Shown: positions 14,157 to 22,900 of the stretch, one piece after another | Position numbering within the stretch: position 1 is the first letter of the stretch | Layout of the letters: every line of letters starts with the position of its first letter | From: Candidatus Lambdaproteobacteria bacterium | GTDB lineage: Bacteria; SAR324; NAC60-12 | DNA length: 23,892 nt | Direction of reading: 5' to 3' | NCBI GenBank assembly: GCA_012964265.1 | Contig: DTUH01000317.1 | Coordinates: 1-23,892, forward strand | Notes under the pieces: model-generated | What the model was told of the DNA's origin: nothing | What the model saw: the letters and a program-made list of their open reading frames with translations, nothing else | Database searches by the model: none | Made by a program: the position numbers and the translations under genes

Positions 14157-15500
14157 CTAGAGAGAGGCTTGCAGAGGACGCGGAGCTAAAGCAAGTTTGG
14201 CATAACGAGTGAGAAGTGAACGGCCACATACATTGTAGCTTTCATATCGGTTTGAAATAAAGGCATAGGTCATTTCAGAAATACGGCGCATATGTAAGCT
14301 CACACGCTCAAACCACTGTGCAGCATCTCCTTTGATGGATTGATAATTTTCACGTTCCATAAACATTACAATTGAATAAGCTTTTCTGCCGTGAGGCGTA
14401 GCTATTTCTACAATGCCGGCATTTCCATTCACACCTTTGACAAATCCGGTCTTGTCCCAAAGCTTTACGGATTTGTTTGATGAAAAACAAGTTTTTGCTT
14501 TAATTCTGTCTTTCAGCCATGATTGACTTGGAAGACCAAGTAAAAATAGCATTTCTTTTGACGCAGCCATGTTATTTTGCTGACTATACTCAGAACCTAA
14601 AGCACGTTGAAACCAAATCTTCACAAAAATTTTATTTAAATCTGCCGCAGAAATTTTATTCAAATAGGTGCGCCCGTCTTCCGGAAAAGATTCAATCAGA
14701 CTCAATTCTTTGTATATTTTTGTTTTGTTGAGCAACTGCTGGATTGTTTCCGTTCCTCCCAACAATTTAATTACAGCATTAGTACTGGGATTACTGCTAA
14801 AACGTATCATTTCCTCCAGCAGTTTTTTGAATTTTAATGACTCTGTGATGTCTCCACGAAAACGCTGCAGCATGTATGCATGAAGTATTGGTACCTTAAT
14901 AGTGCTGGCAGACTTTACACCTAGTCTCGGACGTATTGAGGCTACCAATGCTCCGGAAGCAAGATCTTGAATGACGACAGAAAGTATGTCTTCACGCTTC
15001 AATTGTTTATGGGAATACACATCTTTCATGTAGTGAAGGATGCTTGCTTCAAGCGGAGATGTGAAAAACGTTGAGTTAAATTTGCCAGCATGGTAAGGCA
15101 AATCTCGAGGCACATAAAATTTGATGTATTTTTGAGCTACCCAACCTTGAATGTCGTGTGGAATTCTGACTTTCTGCCATTTATTATGCGGAGGAGACAA
15201 TGTTAAAAGGTGTGTGCCTTCCGGGAGAACTTTTAAGACAGGATTTTCGGTACCCGGTCCGGAGCGTATATTTAAAGCAGAAGCAGTTACTACTGCATAG
15301 CGGTTATTTTTTCTTGACGATCCAGATTTGTATTTTGACTGTTCAACTGGAGAAAAATTCTGTAATACTGATGGTAACAGCAGCTTGGCAGGAGAAAACT
15401 CTTCTTTTGCGTAAAGTGAAGTTACAGAGAAGAGTAACGATAAATATAACAGGAAACGATTGAAAGTAGATTTCTCTTTAGTCCGGGGAGAAATAATCAA
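14157..15500 (-). CDS. Exported SH3b-domain protein with class A beta-lactamase-like serine hydrolase domain
   Basis: The 447-residue product has a Sec signal peptide (about 1-31, FLLYLSLLFSVTSLYA), a bacterial SH3 domain (about 67-128, SALNIRSGPGTENPVLKVLP, then WQKVRI and QGWVAQKYI) that usually binds peptidoglycan, and a penicillin-recognising serine hydrolase fold. The nucleophile motif is Ser199-Thr-Ile-Lys202 in KSASTIKVPIL, the second motif is Ser235-Ser-Asn237 (SSN, where class A enzymes have SDN), and the third is Lys350-Thr-Gly in LWDKTGF. An omega-loop ExxLN glutamate is not evident (DGRTYLNKISAADLNKIF). It therefore looks like a periplasmic peptidoglycan-acting hydrolase rather than an antibiotic-degrading beta-lactamase. 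I chose TTG at 15498-15500, with AGGTA 5 nt upstream; the frame remains open to another TTG at 15632, but that start buries the signal peptide. Confidence 0.75.
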   Translation of the reverse strand: MIISPRTKEKSTFNRFLLYLSLLFSVTSLYAKEEFSPAKLLLPSVLQNFSPVEQSKYKSGSSRKNNRYAVVTASALNIRSGPGTENPVLKVLPEGTHLLTLSPPHNKWQKVRIPHDIQGWVAQKYIKFYVPRDLPYHAGKFNSTFFTSPLEASILHYMKDVYSHKQLKREDILSVVIQDLASGALVASIRPRLGVKSASTIKVPILHAYMLQRFRGDITESLKFKKLLEEMIRFSSNPSTNAVIKLLGGTETIQQLLNKTKIYKELSLIESFPEDGRTYLNKISAADLNKIFVKIWFQRALGSEYSQQNNMAASKEMLFLLGLPSQSWLKDRIKAKTCFSSNKSVKLWDKTGFVKGVNGNAGIVEIATPHGRKAYSIVMFMERENYQSIKGDAAQWFERVSLHMRRISEMTYAFISNRYESYNVCGRSLLTRYAKLALAPRPLQASL

Positions 15501-15505
15501 GCTGC

Positions 15506-15510
15506 TACCT
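15506..15510 (-). promoter_or_regulatory. Shine-Dalgarno site that decides the TTG start at 15500
   Basis: AGGTA lies 5 nt before the TTG at 15498-15500 and 20 nt after the stop codon of the 37-codon gene upstream. It supports this TTG over the one at 15632, which would run through the small gene in another frame and leave the signal peptide 60 residues inside the protein. Confidence 0.5.
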
Positions 15511-15529
15511 ACTCGGTTAAGAAAACATT

Positions 15530-15643
15530 TTACTGTGCTTTCTCTTTGCGGATCCGACTTATATTTGAAAGGAAAACGGTACCTGGAATTATTATGAATG
15601 ATACTGCTAAAACTACAAAAACAATTGTCCAACTTAGTCCCAT
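15530..15643 (-). CDS. Small single-pass membrane protein, 37 residues
   Basis: This short frame lies in the 311-bp gap between the SPOR gene and the serine hydrolase. It starts ATG GGA CTA and ends GCA CAG TAA. A GGAG Shine-Dalgarno (15649-15652) is exactly 5 nt upstream. The product starts MGLSWTIVFVVLAVSF, has one hydrophobic helix of about 20 residues (6-25), and ends in a basic tail (SRIRKEKAQ). By the positive-inside rule the C-terminus would face the cytoplasm. The stop lies 29 nt before the TTG start of the hydrolase, which has its own ribosome binding site, so the two are probably co-transcribed. Coding support is the ribosome site, composition and spacing only. I know no family for it. 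Confidence 0.6.
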   Translation of the reverse strand: MGLSWTIVFVVLAVSFIIIPGTVFLSNISRIRKEKAQ

Positions 15644-15811
15644 GAATGCTCCAATTTATTTGGGTTATTTTATAATTCAGAGCATTAACTTTATTTTAAA
15701 AATCAGGAAAAGTAAACCAAAATTGGCATAATTTTTAAAAGGTCTCTTTACTAACTTGTAGAAATATTGACGTAAAACTATTCACCGACAATTTGTCATT
15801 ATTATAATTTA

Positions 15812-16855
15812 TTATCCTTTTAAGTCTGATTTCACAAATGCACCATCAAAATTTGGATTTATCTTCTTCAATTTGTTGCGTAATTTCTCAGCGTCTTTCC
15901 TGGATTTAAAGCCTCCGATTTGTACTGCCTGATATCGTATCTTTCGGGTAGTGCGCTGTATTTTAAAGAATATATCTTTATTGAAAGCTTGGTTTAAGTA
16001 GGTTCTTACCCTGTTTGCAGTTTCTAAATCAGGAAACAAACCCAAGGATACCCGGAAACCATTTTCAACTGATTTGCGAAATGCGTGACCTGCAAGTGGA
16101 TTATTACTGTTTATTTTATTTACCATTTTAGCAGAATTCTCTTCCCCCAAAACATTTTCGGAAAGTACCTCTGCAATTCCGGAACTTTTACTGGAAGTCC
16201 GGACACGTGATTTATAACCCAAACTTTTTAATTGAAGACGGCTTTCATGCACACATTCACGGGAAATACAGGAGACAACCTGAACGTAATAAGTTCGTTT
16301 TTTAGGTTTGGATTTTGGTTTAAGTTTAGGTTTAAGTTTCTTCGGTTCAGGTTTACTGACCTTCGGGACAGGTACAGGTTCTGGGGGGAGTTCTACAACA
16401 GTTTTGGAAACTGGTGTTTCGGCAGGAGTTGCAAAGATGTAAAGCACAACTACAGTGATAACTCCCAAAAGCAAACCTGTCAAACTTGAAATTATTACGG
16501 GTTTTAAAGGAAATCCTTTGTGTGATAGTCCTTTCTTTTTAATCTGCTTATTAGATTTTTCCTCATTAAACTCTTCATCATCACCACTTGCTTCATCTTC
16601 AAGTTCACTGTCGAAATCATCATCATCATCACCTTTTTCCTTATCCTCTCTTGCATCATCTTTTTCATCTGCTGAATCTTCACTATCATCATCACCTTCA
16701 AGATCATCGATTGTTGAAAGATCTTCGAAAAATGAATCCAATTCACTGTCGCTCTCATCTTCACCATCACTTTCCATGAAGGAGTCGAGCTGTTCTCCAA
16801 AGTCATCACCAAAATCGTCCAGACCTTCCAGTCCGTCAATTTTTTCTTCAGGCAT
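15812..16855 (-). CDS. SPOR-domain protein with acidic cytoplasmic N-terminus
   Basis: The 347-residue product has three parts. Residues 1-100 are extremely acidic (runs of Asp, Glu and Ser). A single membrane helix (about 119-142, VIISSLTGLLLGVITVVVLYIF) is preceded by KKKG and KPV, and a Pro/Lys linker (about 155-187, with KPKLKPKSKPKK) follows. The C-terminus has SPOR-type beta-alpha-beta units: TYYVQVVSCISRECVHESRL (188 on), FRVSLGLFPDLETANRVRTY (267 on) and YQAVQIGGFKSRKDAEKLRN (308 on). SPOR domains bind denuded glycan strands at division sites, and the type II topology resembles FtsN and DedD, so a septal role is likely but inferred. The odd third unit means one full SPOR domain plus a half. 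The ATG at 16853-16855 has no Shine-Dalgarno. It lies 67 nt after coaX. Confidence 0.8.
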   Translation of the reverse strand: MPEEKIDGLEGLDDFGDDFGEQLDSFMESDGEDESDSELDSFFEDLSTIDDLEGDDDSEDSADEKDDAREDKEKGDDDDDFDSELEDEASGDDEEFNEEKSNKQIKKKGLSHKGFPLKPVIISSLTGLLLGVITVVVLYIFATPAETPVSKTVVELPPEPVPVPKVSKPEPKKLKPKLKPKSKPKKRTYYVQVVSCISRECVHESRLQLKSLGYKSRVRTSSKSSGIAEVLSENVLGEENSAKMVNKINSNNPLAGHAFRKSVENGFRVSLGLFPDLETANRVRTYLNQAFNKDIFFKIQRTTRKIRYQAVQIGGFKSRKDAEKLRNKLKKINPNFDGAFVKSDLKG

Positions 16856-16922
16856 GTTGTACTTGCTGTTGTATAGTTTTTGGTGAGCTGATTATGATTT
16901 TTCCCGTAAATCAGATATTCTT

Positions 16923-17708
16923 TTAATTTTCTGCATGTTTATTCAGTAGATAATAATGATATAAACCACGCAAAGTCAAATCATCATGAAAAACAACGTT
17001 TGACAGAATTGGTAAAATTTTAGTCGCCAGTCCGCCGGTGATAACAACTTTCGGAGCAGGTTGACCCTGCTGTTCTATCTCTTTCGTTAATTTATTTATC
17101 AACGATTCTACCATACCGCCATAACCAAAGATGAGTCCGGATTTAATACTATCTGTGGTGTTTTTTCCAATCACATTTTCCGGCATTTCAAGATTTACCT
17201 GAAACAGTTGAGCGGCCTTGGAGAACAGAACTTCAGCGGAAATTAATAATCCCGGACAAATTACACCTCCCTGAAAAACTCCTTCAGCTGTGACAACATC
17301 AAGTGTAGTTGCCGTTCCACAATCAACGATAATCAGTGAAGTTTTGTATTGATGATATGCGGCGCAGGCGTTAACCAGGCGGTCTTGACCTACTTTTGCC
17401 GGTATTTCAGTGTTTATTTTAATTCCAAGATTCATTTCATGACTGACCTTGATAGGAGTTTGATCAATCAAATTTTCCAGGAGTATTATAAAAACATCCG
17501 TAAGTTCCGGTACAACAGAACTCAGCACGGCCCCTTGAACCTCTTTCAAGCTGAAATCACATGCGAAAAGCATACCCCGAATCAGCATTTCATATTCATC
17601 TACACTCTGATGAATACCGGTATGGAGACGCCAACTTTGTAATATTTTTGAATCTTTGACTAAGCCAAGTACTACGTTACTGTTACCTATGTCTACGGCT
17701 ATAATCAT
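16923..17708 (-). CDS. coaX: Type III pantothenate kinase
   Basis: CoaX carries out the first step of coenzyme A synthesis, ATP-dependent phosphorylation of pantothenate, and is of the ASKHA fold. The 261-residue product has the N-terminal phosphate motif AVDIGNSNVVLG with Asp6, the pantothenate/cation motif VGQDRLVNACAAY (107 on; GADR in many relatives), and the second phosphate motif IIVDCGTATTLDVV with Asp129. VITGG near the C-terminus is the adenosine motif. It is complete. The ATG overlaps the birA stop by one base (TAATG) and uses GAGGAA inside the end of birA as ribosome binding site, so translation is coupled. Confidence 0.96.
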   Translation of the reverse strand: MIIAVDIGNSNVVLGLVKDSKILQSWRLHTGIHQSVDEYEMLIRGMLFACDFSLKEVQGAVLSSVVPELTDVFIILLENLIDQTPIKVSHEMNLGIKINTEIPAKVGQDRLVNACAAYHQYKTSLIIVDCGTATTLDVVTAEGVFQGGVICPGLLISAEVLFSKAAQLFQVNLEMPENVIGKNTTDSIKSGLIFGYGGMVESLINKLTKEIEQQGQPAPKVVITGGLATKILPILSNVVFHDDLTLRGLYHYYLLNKHAEN

Positions 17709-18559
17709 TATTTTTCCTCTTTTATTTCAAGAATGTCTCCAGAAACATGTGACAGGATTTGCCCTGATTCTGTCCGGATTCGCAGATAACCTTCCTTTGT
17801 CAATCCCTCAATAATTCCAACAGTTCCGGAGCCTTTAGTAAGCTCTTCTACGTTATTCAAACTACGTACCTTCCTGCCTATTGCCTGTGAGCGTTTTAAC
17901 CATTCTTGTAGAAGTGCTGTTCTTCCATCAATTATATTTTCGCTCCGCAGAGTTGTTGCAGCATCGTAACTGAATTCTTCGAGACAACACTCCAACTGTT
18001 TCAAAAGCTGTTGAAAAACTGTTTCATTTTCAAGATAAGACGCTGCTTCAGATTCTGAAATTGCATTTGAACTTCGTAAAATTTCTGCTTCCAGAGTTGT
18101 TATAACAGTTTGTAATTCTTTAGGATAATCTATTAGAAAACCTTTTGTGTTTAAACCTATACCCAAGATCAAAACCGGAAAATGCTGCTCAGTAATGGTG
18201 ATTGTTTCAAGTAAAATTCCACATATTTTTTTCCCGCGGACCATCACGTCATTCGGCCATTTAAGCCGGATTTGGTCAACATAAGTCTCAAGTACACGAG
18301 CAACAACCACTCCGGCCATCAAAGCAAATACCTGAACCTCTGCAAGGGGCAAATTTGGATGCAACACAACTGAAAAAGTTATATTTTTAGCAGGTAGAGA
18401 AACAAATTTCCTTCCGGCCCGTCCACGTCCTGAGGTCTGCATTTCTGCAAGCACAACCAATCCGTGCTGTTTCAGCAAATCACAATTTTCTTTCAAATAT
18501 GTATTTGTTGAACCAACCTCTGTCAGACGAATGATTTTATTACCTATTTTTTCGGCCAT
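17708..18559 (-). CDS. birA: Biotin--[acetyl-CoA-carboxylase] ligase, without DNA-binding domain
   Basis: BirA activates biotin as biotinyl-AMP and attaches it to the carboxyl carrier protein. The 283-residue product has TEVGSTNTYLKE, the adenylate loop GRGRAGR (44-50), KWPNDVMV (100-107), the catalytic lysine Lys111 in KKICGILLE, and GIGLN. The C-terminal small beta domain (GTVGIIEGLTKEGYLRI) is present. There is no N-terminal helix-turn-helix, so it is a monofunctional ligase and probably not the biotin operon repressor. A poorly conserved insert lies between GLNTKG and the C-terminal domain. It starts 4 nt after gspK and overlaps coaX by one base. Confidence 0.94.
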   Translation of the reverse strand: MAEKIGNKIIRLTEVGSTNTYLKENCDLLKQHGLVVLAEMQTSGRGRAGRKFVSLPAKNITFSVVLHPNLPLAEVQVFALMAGVVVARVLETYVDQIRLKWPNDVMVRGKKICGILLETITITEQHFPVLILGIGLNTKGFLIDYPKELQTVITTLEAEILRSSNAISESEAASYLENETVFQQLLKQLECCLEEFSYDAATTLRSENIIDGRTALLQEWLKRSQAIGRKVRSLNNVEELTKGSGTVGIIEGLTKEGYLRIRTESGQILSHVSGDILEIKEEK

Positions 18560-18563
18560 GGTT

Positions 18564-19823
18564 TTAACGCAGCAAGAAATTGTGAATTATTAATTTTGTG
18601 ACTTTTCCATTTTCCGAATTCCTGTCAACTGAGACCACTGCTCTTACTTCTGCCTGAACGTTGTCGATTTCAGTTTTGAGATTTATTTCATACCAGTAAT
18701 TGAAGGGAATAAAATATTCACTTGATTTGCTATCGTACTGAGTAATGTGGCTTAACTTATTTTTAATGTCTTCACCACTTGTCAGTTTTGAACGAGGAAT
18801 TTTTGTAAGTTCTGCGGCTATTTCTTCTCTTTTATGATAATAATCCTGTGCATAAATATCATCATAGTTTTTTTGCGAGTAGTTTATAAAGTACGCTGTA
18901 TTTTGATCAAATTGATCCAAAAATTCTATAATTTCTTCATATGTCGCCAAATTCACATTGATTCGAGGTTTAATAAGAGAAAAGTTTGCTTGTGCATCAT
19001 ACTTGTTGCCAACAGGAAATATCGTAAATCCTTTTTCCCATTGAACGAGAGGGATCCGTTTTTCGTTTATCCCTCTGATCAGTTGAATTTCACTCAATTT
19101 GTCCAAAAATCCGTCTTTTATTTCTATTTCCGGATTTGCAGCTAGATAAGAATTCTTTTCCGCCCCAATTGTTCCATAAATGGATGAATCATATATTTCC
19201 GAATTTTTATCCAGCCAGTCGAAAATTGCTGCATACATTGGCAGGATATCATTGATATTCAATTGTATATTTTGAGAAAGAACTGTGTTTCCAATTTGTT
19301 GATTTGTAGTAATGTTCCACTTTGTTAGAATGTTAATAAATTGATTTGCCAGACGGACATCTGCTTTTGTTTCAGGAATCCGTGTTCTTGATTTTGGTTG
19401 AATCCGGTTCAAATTATAAAGATGATCCAGCGGACGAATATACGGTGTATAAAAAGCAACATCCGGAAAATCAGAAATAACTCCGGCTGGTAATCGGACT
19501 GGTTGAGGAGGATTCAAAAAAGAAATTTCACTGCCAATAGTTCCCAGTTTTAATAAATTATTTAAGTGCTCTCTGAAAAATTTTGTTTCATTCTGTCCTT
19601 TCAAACCTTGCAGAACTGCCTTAAACAAGGATTTGACAGCATTTTTTGCTTTGAATGATGCTTGGTAATTTTGAATTCCCCGTGTTTCAAGTTTGGTTTC
19701 AAAAGAAAACTCTGTCATGAAAACCGCAAGCAGAGCTAAAATAACCAAGGTAATCAACAAGGCAATTCCTTGTTGTGAAGTTGTTTTCAAGGAAGAGGGT
19801 GGTGACACTGGGAGGTGAGACAT
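18564..19823 (-). CDS. gspK: Type II secretion minor pseudopilin GspK
   Basis: GspK is the minor pseudopilin at the tip of the type II secretion pseudopilus. The 419-residue product has a class III prepilin leader: SQQG with predicted cleavage after Gly19, then IALLITLVILALLAVFM. As in known GspK proteins, mature position 5 is not Glu (Ile here). The globular domain carries AAIFDWLDKNSEIYD (198 on), GAEKNSY (220 on), LSEIQLIRGI, and INVNLAT (288 on, the helix-hairpin part). It is longer than the usual 300-340 residues. No other gsp gene lies in this window: nrdJ is upstream and birA follows after 4 nt, so it is separated from the rest of its machinery. The ATG at 19821-19823 has GGA 5 nt upstream. 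Confidence 0.88.
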   Translation of the reverse strand: MSHLPVSPPSSLKTTSQQGIALLITLVILALLAVFMTEFSFETKLETRGIQNYQASFKAKNAVKSLFKAVLQGLKGQNETKFFREHLNNLLKLGTIGSEISFLNPPQPVRLPAGVISDFPDVAFYTPYIRPLDHLYNLNRIQPKSRTRIPETKADVRLANQFINILTKWNITTNQQIGNTVLSQNIQLNINDILPMYAAIFDWLDKNSEIYDSSIYGTIGAEKNSYLAANPEIEIKDGFLDKLSEIQLIRGINEKRIPLVQWEKGFTIFPVGNKYDAQANFSLIKPRINVNLATYEEIIEFLDQFDQNTAYFINYSQKNYDDIYAQDYYHKREEIAAELTKIPRSKLTSGEDIKNKLSHITQYDSKSSEYFIPFNYWYEINLKTEIDNVQAEVRAVVSVDRNSENGKVTKLIIHNFLLR

Positions 19824-19864
19824 GAATTCCAGGCTTTGAAGACAGGCTTTTATATTTCAACCTG

Positions 19865-19937
19865 CCGTACAAAGTTTACAGCAGCAAATGCCCTAAAGGC
19901 TGCAGGGTGTCAGGAAACTAAAGTACGGTTTCCTGAC
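19865..19937 (-). other. Structured spacer between nrdJ and gspK: perfect 10-bp hairpin with possible pseudoknot
   Basis: On the minus strand GTCAGGAAAC (19937-19928) pairs perfectly with GTTTCCTGAC (19918-19909) around the 9-nt loop CGTACTTTA. It lies 16 nt past the nrdJ stop. No T-run follows, so it is not a standard rho-independent terminator; it could be an mRNA 3' end stabiliser or a rho-dependent end. The loop bases CGTAC can pair with GTACG at 19870-19866, and GCAGC/GCTGC (19903-19899/19885-19881) can form a second stem in between. The inverted repeats are seen directly; folding and role are inferred. Confidence 0.45.
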
Positions 19938-19953
19938 GGACTAATATTCGTTA

Positions 19954-22900
19954 TTATGAACAACCGCTGGTTGCACCGCAAGAGGCACACTTTAGACACG
20001 AACCATTGCGTACCATTGTGAACTGTTGACAGGTGTGACACGCTTCACCTTCATAGCCTTTCATTCGTGCTTCTAAAACCAGGCTTGACATGGAACGCTC
20101 CTGTGCTTCCCAACTTTCGCCGGGAGTCTTTGTACCAAAATCTGAATTGGCAGAAAAATCTGCAAGTGTTTGTTCTGATTCCGGTTCAGAATTTTTTAAG
20201 AGAGCAAAATCAACTCCTTTAAATTCGTTTTCTTCCTGTTCCAGAAATGCCTGGCTTTCTTCAGAGCTGAGAGTTCTTTCCGAGACTACTTGTTCATTGT
20301 CAAATTCCGGTTCAGTTTCATTCTGCGTATGCACAGCACTAGCTTGCAGTTCATCAGAGTTAACGTGTGCCAGTTCATTACGGCCAAGGTAAGAAATTGC
20401 AAGTTCGCGGAAAATATAATCAATGATAGATGTACTCATTTTAATAGTATTATTTCCGGTTACCATACCGTTTGGTTCAAAGCGGGTAAAAATAAAAGCT
20501 TCCACAAATTCTTCCAGCGGCACTCCATGCTGCAAACCCAGTGAAATAGCAATCGCAAAGCTGTTCATCAGGCTTCTGAAGGCTGCCCCTTCTTTGTGCA
20601 TATCAAGAAAAATTTCACCTATTGTACCGTCTTCATATTCGCCGGTACGCAGGTAGAGTTTGTGTCCTCCGATGACCGCTTTCTGCGTGTAGCCGCTGCG
20701 GCGGTGTGGTAATTTTCTGCGTTTGGCTATATAGCGGTGAATAATTTTTTCCGCAATCCTGATTTGTGGCGGTTGTACTGCAGCAACGCTTTCTTCAGCC
20801 TCATCTTCATCCCACAATTGTTCTTCCACATTCACGTTAAGTGGTTGGCTAAGTTTCGATCCATCCCGATAAAGTGCGTTACACTTCAAACCGCTACGCC
20901 AGGAAGTGGTAAATGCTTCCTTAATATCAGTAACATTAGCATCGCTTGGCATATTGATCGTTTTGGAAATAGATCCGGAAATAAAAGGCTGTGCAACCGC
21001 CATCATTCTAATGTGCGCTCCGGCTGAAATGAAACGCTTTCCATTGCGTCCGCACTTGTTCGCACAGTCGAAAACACTGTAATGTTCCTGTTTGAGGTGC
21101 GGTGCGTCCTCACTGGTCATTGTTCCACAAATATAATCATTTGCCGCCTCGATTTCTTTTCCACTGAACCCGAGATGTTTGAGGATACTGAATTCAAAAT
21201 TTCCAAGCTGCTCATCACTCAATCCCAGTGTTTCCTTGCAAAATGATTCTCCAAGTGTATAAAGATTGAAAACAAAGCTGATATCAAATGCAGTTGGCAA
21301 TTGTTCCTCAATGCGTTTCAGCACTTCATCCGTAAAACCCTTGCTGCGCAAAACACTTGCATTGATACATGGACTTCCTTCCAGACGTGCATATCCCTTG
21401 ATATAGTGTACGATATCAGAGATTTTTGAGTCTTCGTAGCCAAGTTTCTGTAAGGCTGAAGGTATGGAATTATTAATGATTTTAAAATAACCTCCTCCGG
21501 CCAGTTTCTTAAACTTTACCAGAGCAAAATCCGGTTCAATTCCGGTTGTGTCACAATCCATCAATAATCCAATGGTTCCGGTGGGCGCAATCACTGTAAC
21601 CTGAGCGTTTCGGAAACCATATTTTTCACCGAGTTTTAGCGCCAGATTAGCATCATGCTGTGCTGCTTTGAGCAATTCCGGAGGACAATGCTGACTGTCT
21701 ATGCCGATAGGCTTGATGGTCAATCCTTCATATTCTCTGTCCGGAGCACGAAAAGTTGCACGACGGTGATTCCGGATTACCCGCAGCATATTTTCCTTGT
21801 TACGTTCATATCCGGGAAAAGTGCCAAGCTCTTTTGCCATTTCAGCAGAAGTTGCGTATGATGTCATGTGCATGATGGAAGTCACTGCACCACAAACCGC
21901 AAGTGCTTCCGGAGAGTCATAAGGAATGCCGTTTACCATTAAATACGTACCCATATTGGCATAACCCAAACCGAGTGTCCGGAATTTGTAAGAAAGATCC
22001 GCAATGTTCCTGCTCGGAAATTGTGCCATCAAAACACTAATTTCTAAAACAATTGTCCAAATTCTGGAACCGTGACGTAATTTTGCAACATCAAGCTCCC
22101 CTGTTTTCGGATCGCGGAACCGCAGCAAATTCAAAGAGGCCAAGTTGCATGCAGTGTCATCAAGAAACATGTACTCACTGCATGGATTAGATGCCCGAAT
22201 CGGCCCATCGGCGGGACATGTGTGCCATTCATTGATAGTTGAATCAAACTGAATTCCGGGATCTGCTGAGGCCCAGGCTGCATAGGCAATCTCTTCCCAG
22301 AGTTCAGTTGCCTTTAGCTTCTTGCATGGAACAGGTTTTCTACCCTCCTTTTTAGCTTTGACTTTCTCAACACGCCAGAAAAGCTCCCAATCTTTTTCCT
22401 GCTCAACTGCCTGCATGAATTCATTATTGAGTCGTATGGAATTGTTGGAGTTTTGTCCTGCAACCGTTTGATATGCTTCAGAATTCCAATCCGTGTCGTA
22501 TTCATCAAATACTACTTCAGTATAACCTTGTTTCGACAAATGGATGATGCGGTAAACATAGCTGAATGGCATTTGTGCCAGTCGAGCTTTTTTGGCAACT
22601 TTGCGCAGGTCTTTATTTAATTTGAGATCAAACTTTACAGTCTCGTCACCCCAGTCGTGAATCGCAGCAAACAACTCATTGATCAGTTCTTTTATCGTTT
22701 TGGAACCTGCAACCAGCGCCGCCACTTTTTGCTCTTCATGAACTTTCCAGTTAACAAATTTTTCAATATCAGGATGATCTGCATCCAGACAGATCATTTT
22801 TGCCGCACGACGTGTGGTTCCACCTGACTTAATGGCCCCGGCAGCACTATCTCCAATTTTGAGAAATGACATAAGACCTGAAGAAACACCTCCTCCGGAC

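Noticed and set aside
16575..16800. CAT/TCA-rich microsatellite-like sequence
   Set aside because: It is explained by Asp and Glu codons of the acidic N-terminus; the repeats are irregular and stay in frame.
16455..16886. 143-codon plus-strand frame rich in Ser opposite the SPOR gene
   Set aside because: It is the antisense reading of Asp/Glu codons in the acidic tail (GAT/GAA gives Ser-rich complement frames), and the minus-strand protein has a clear domain layout.
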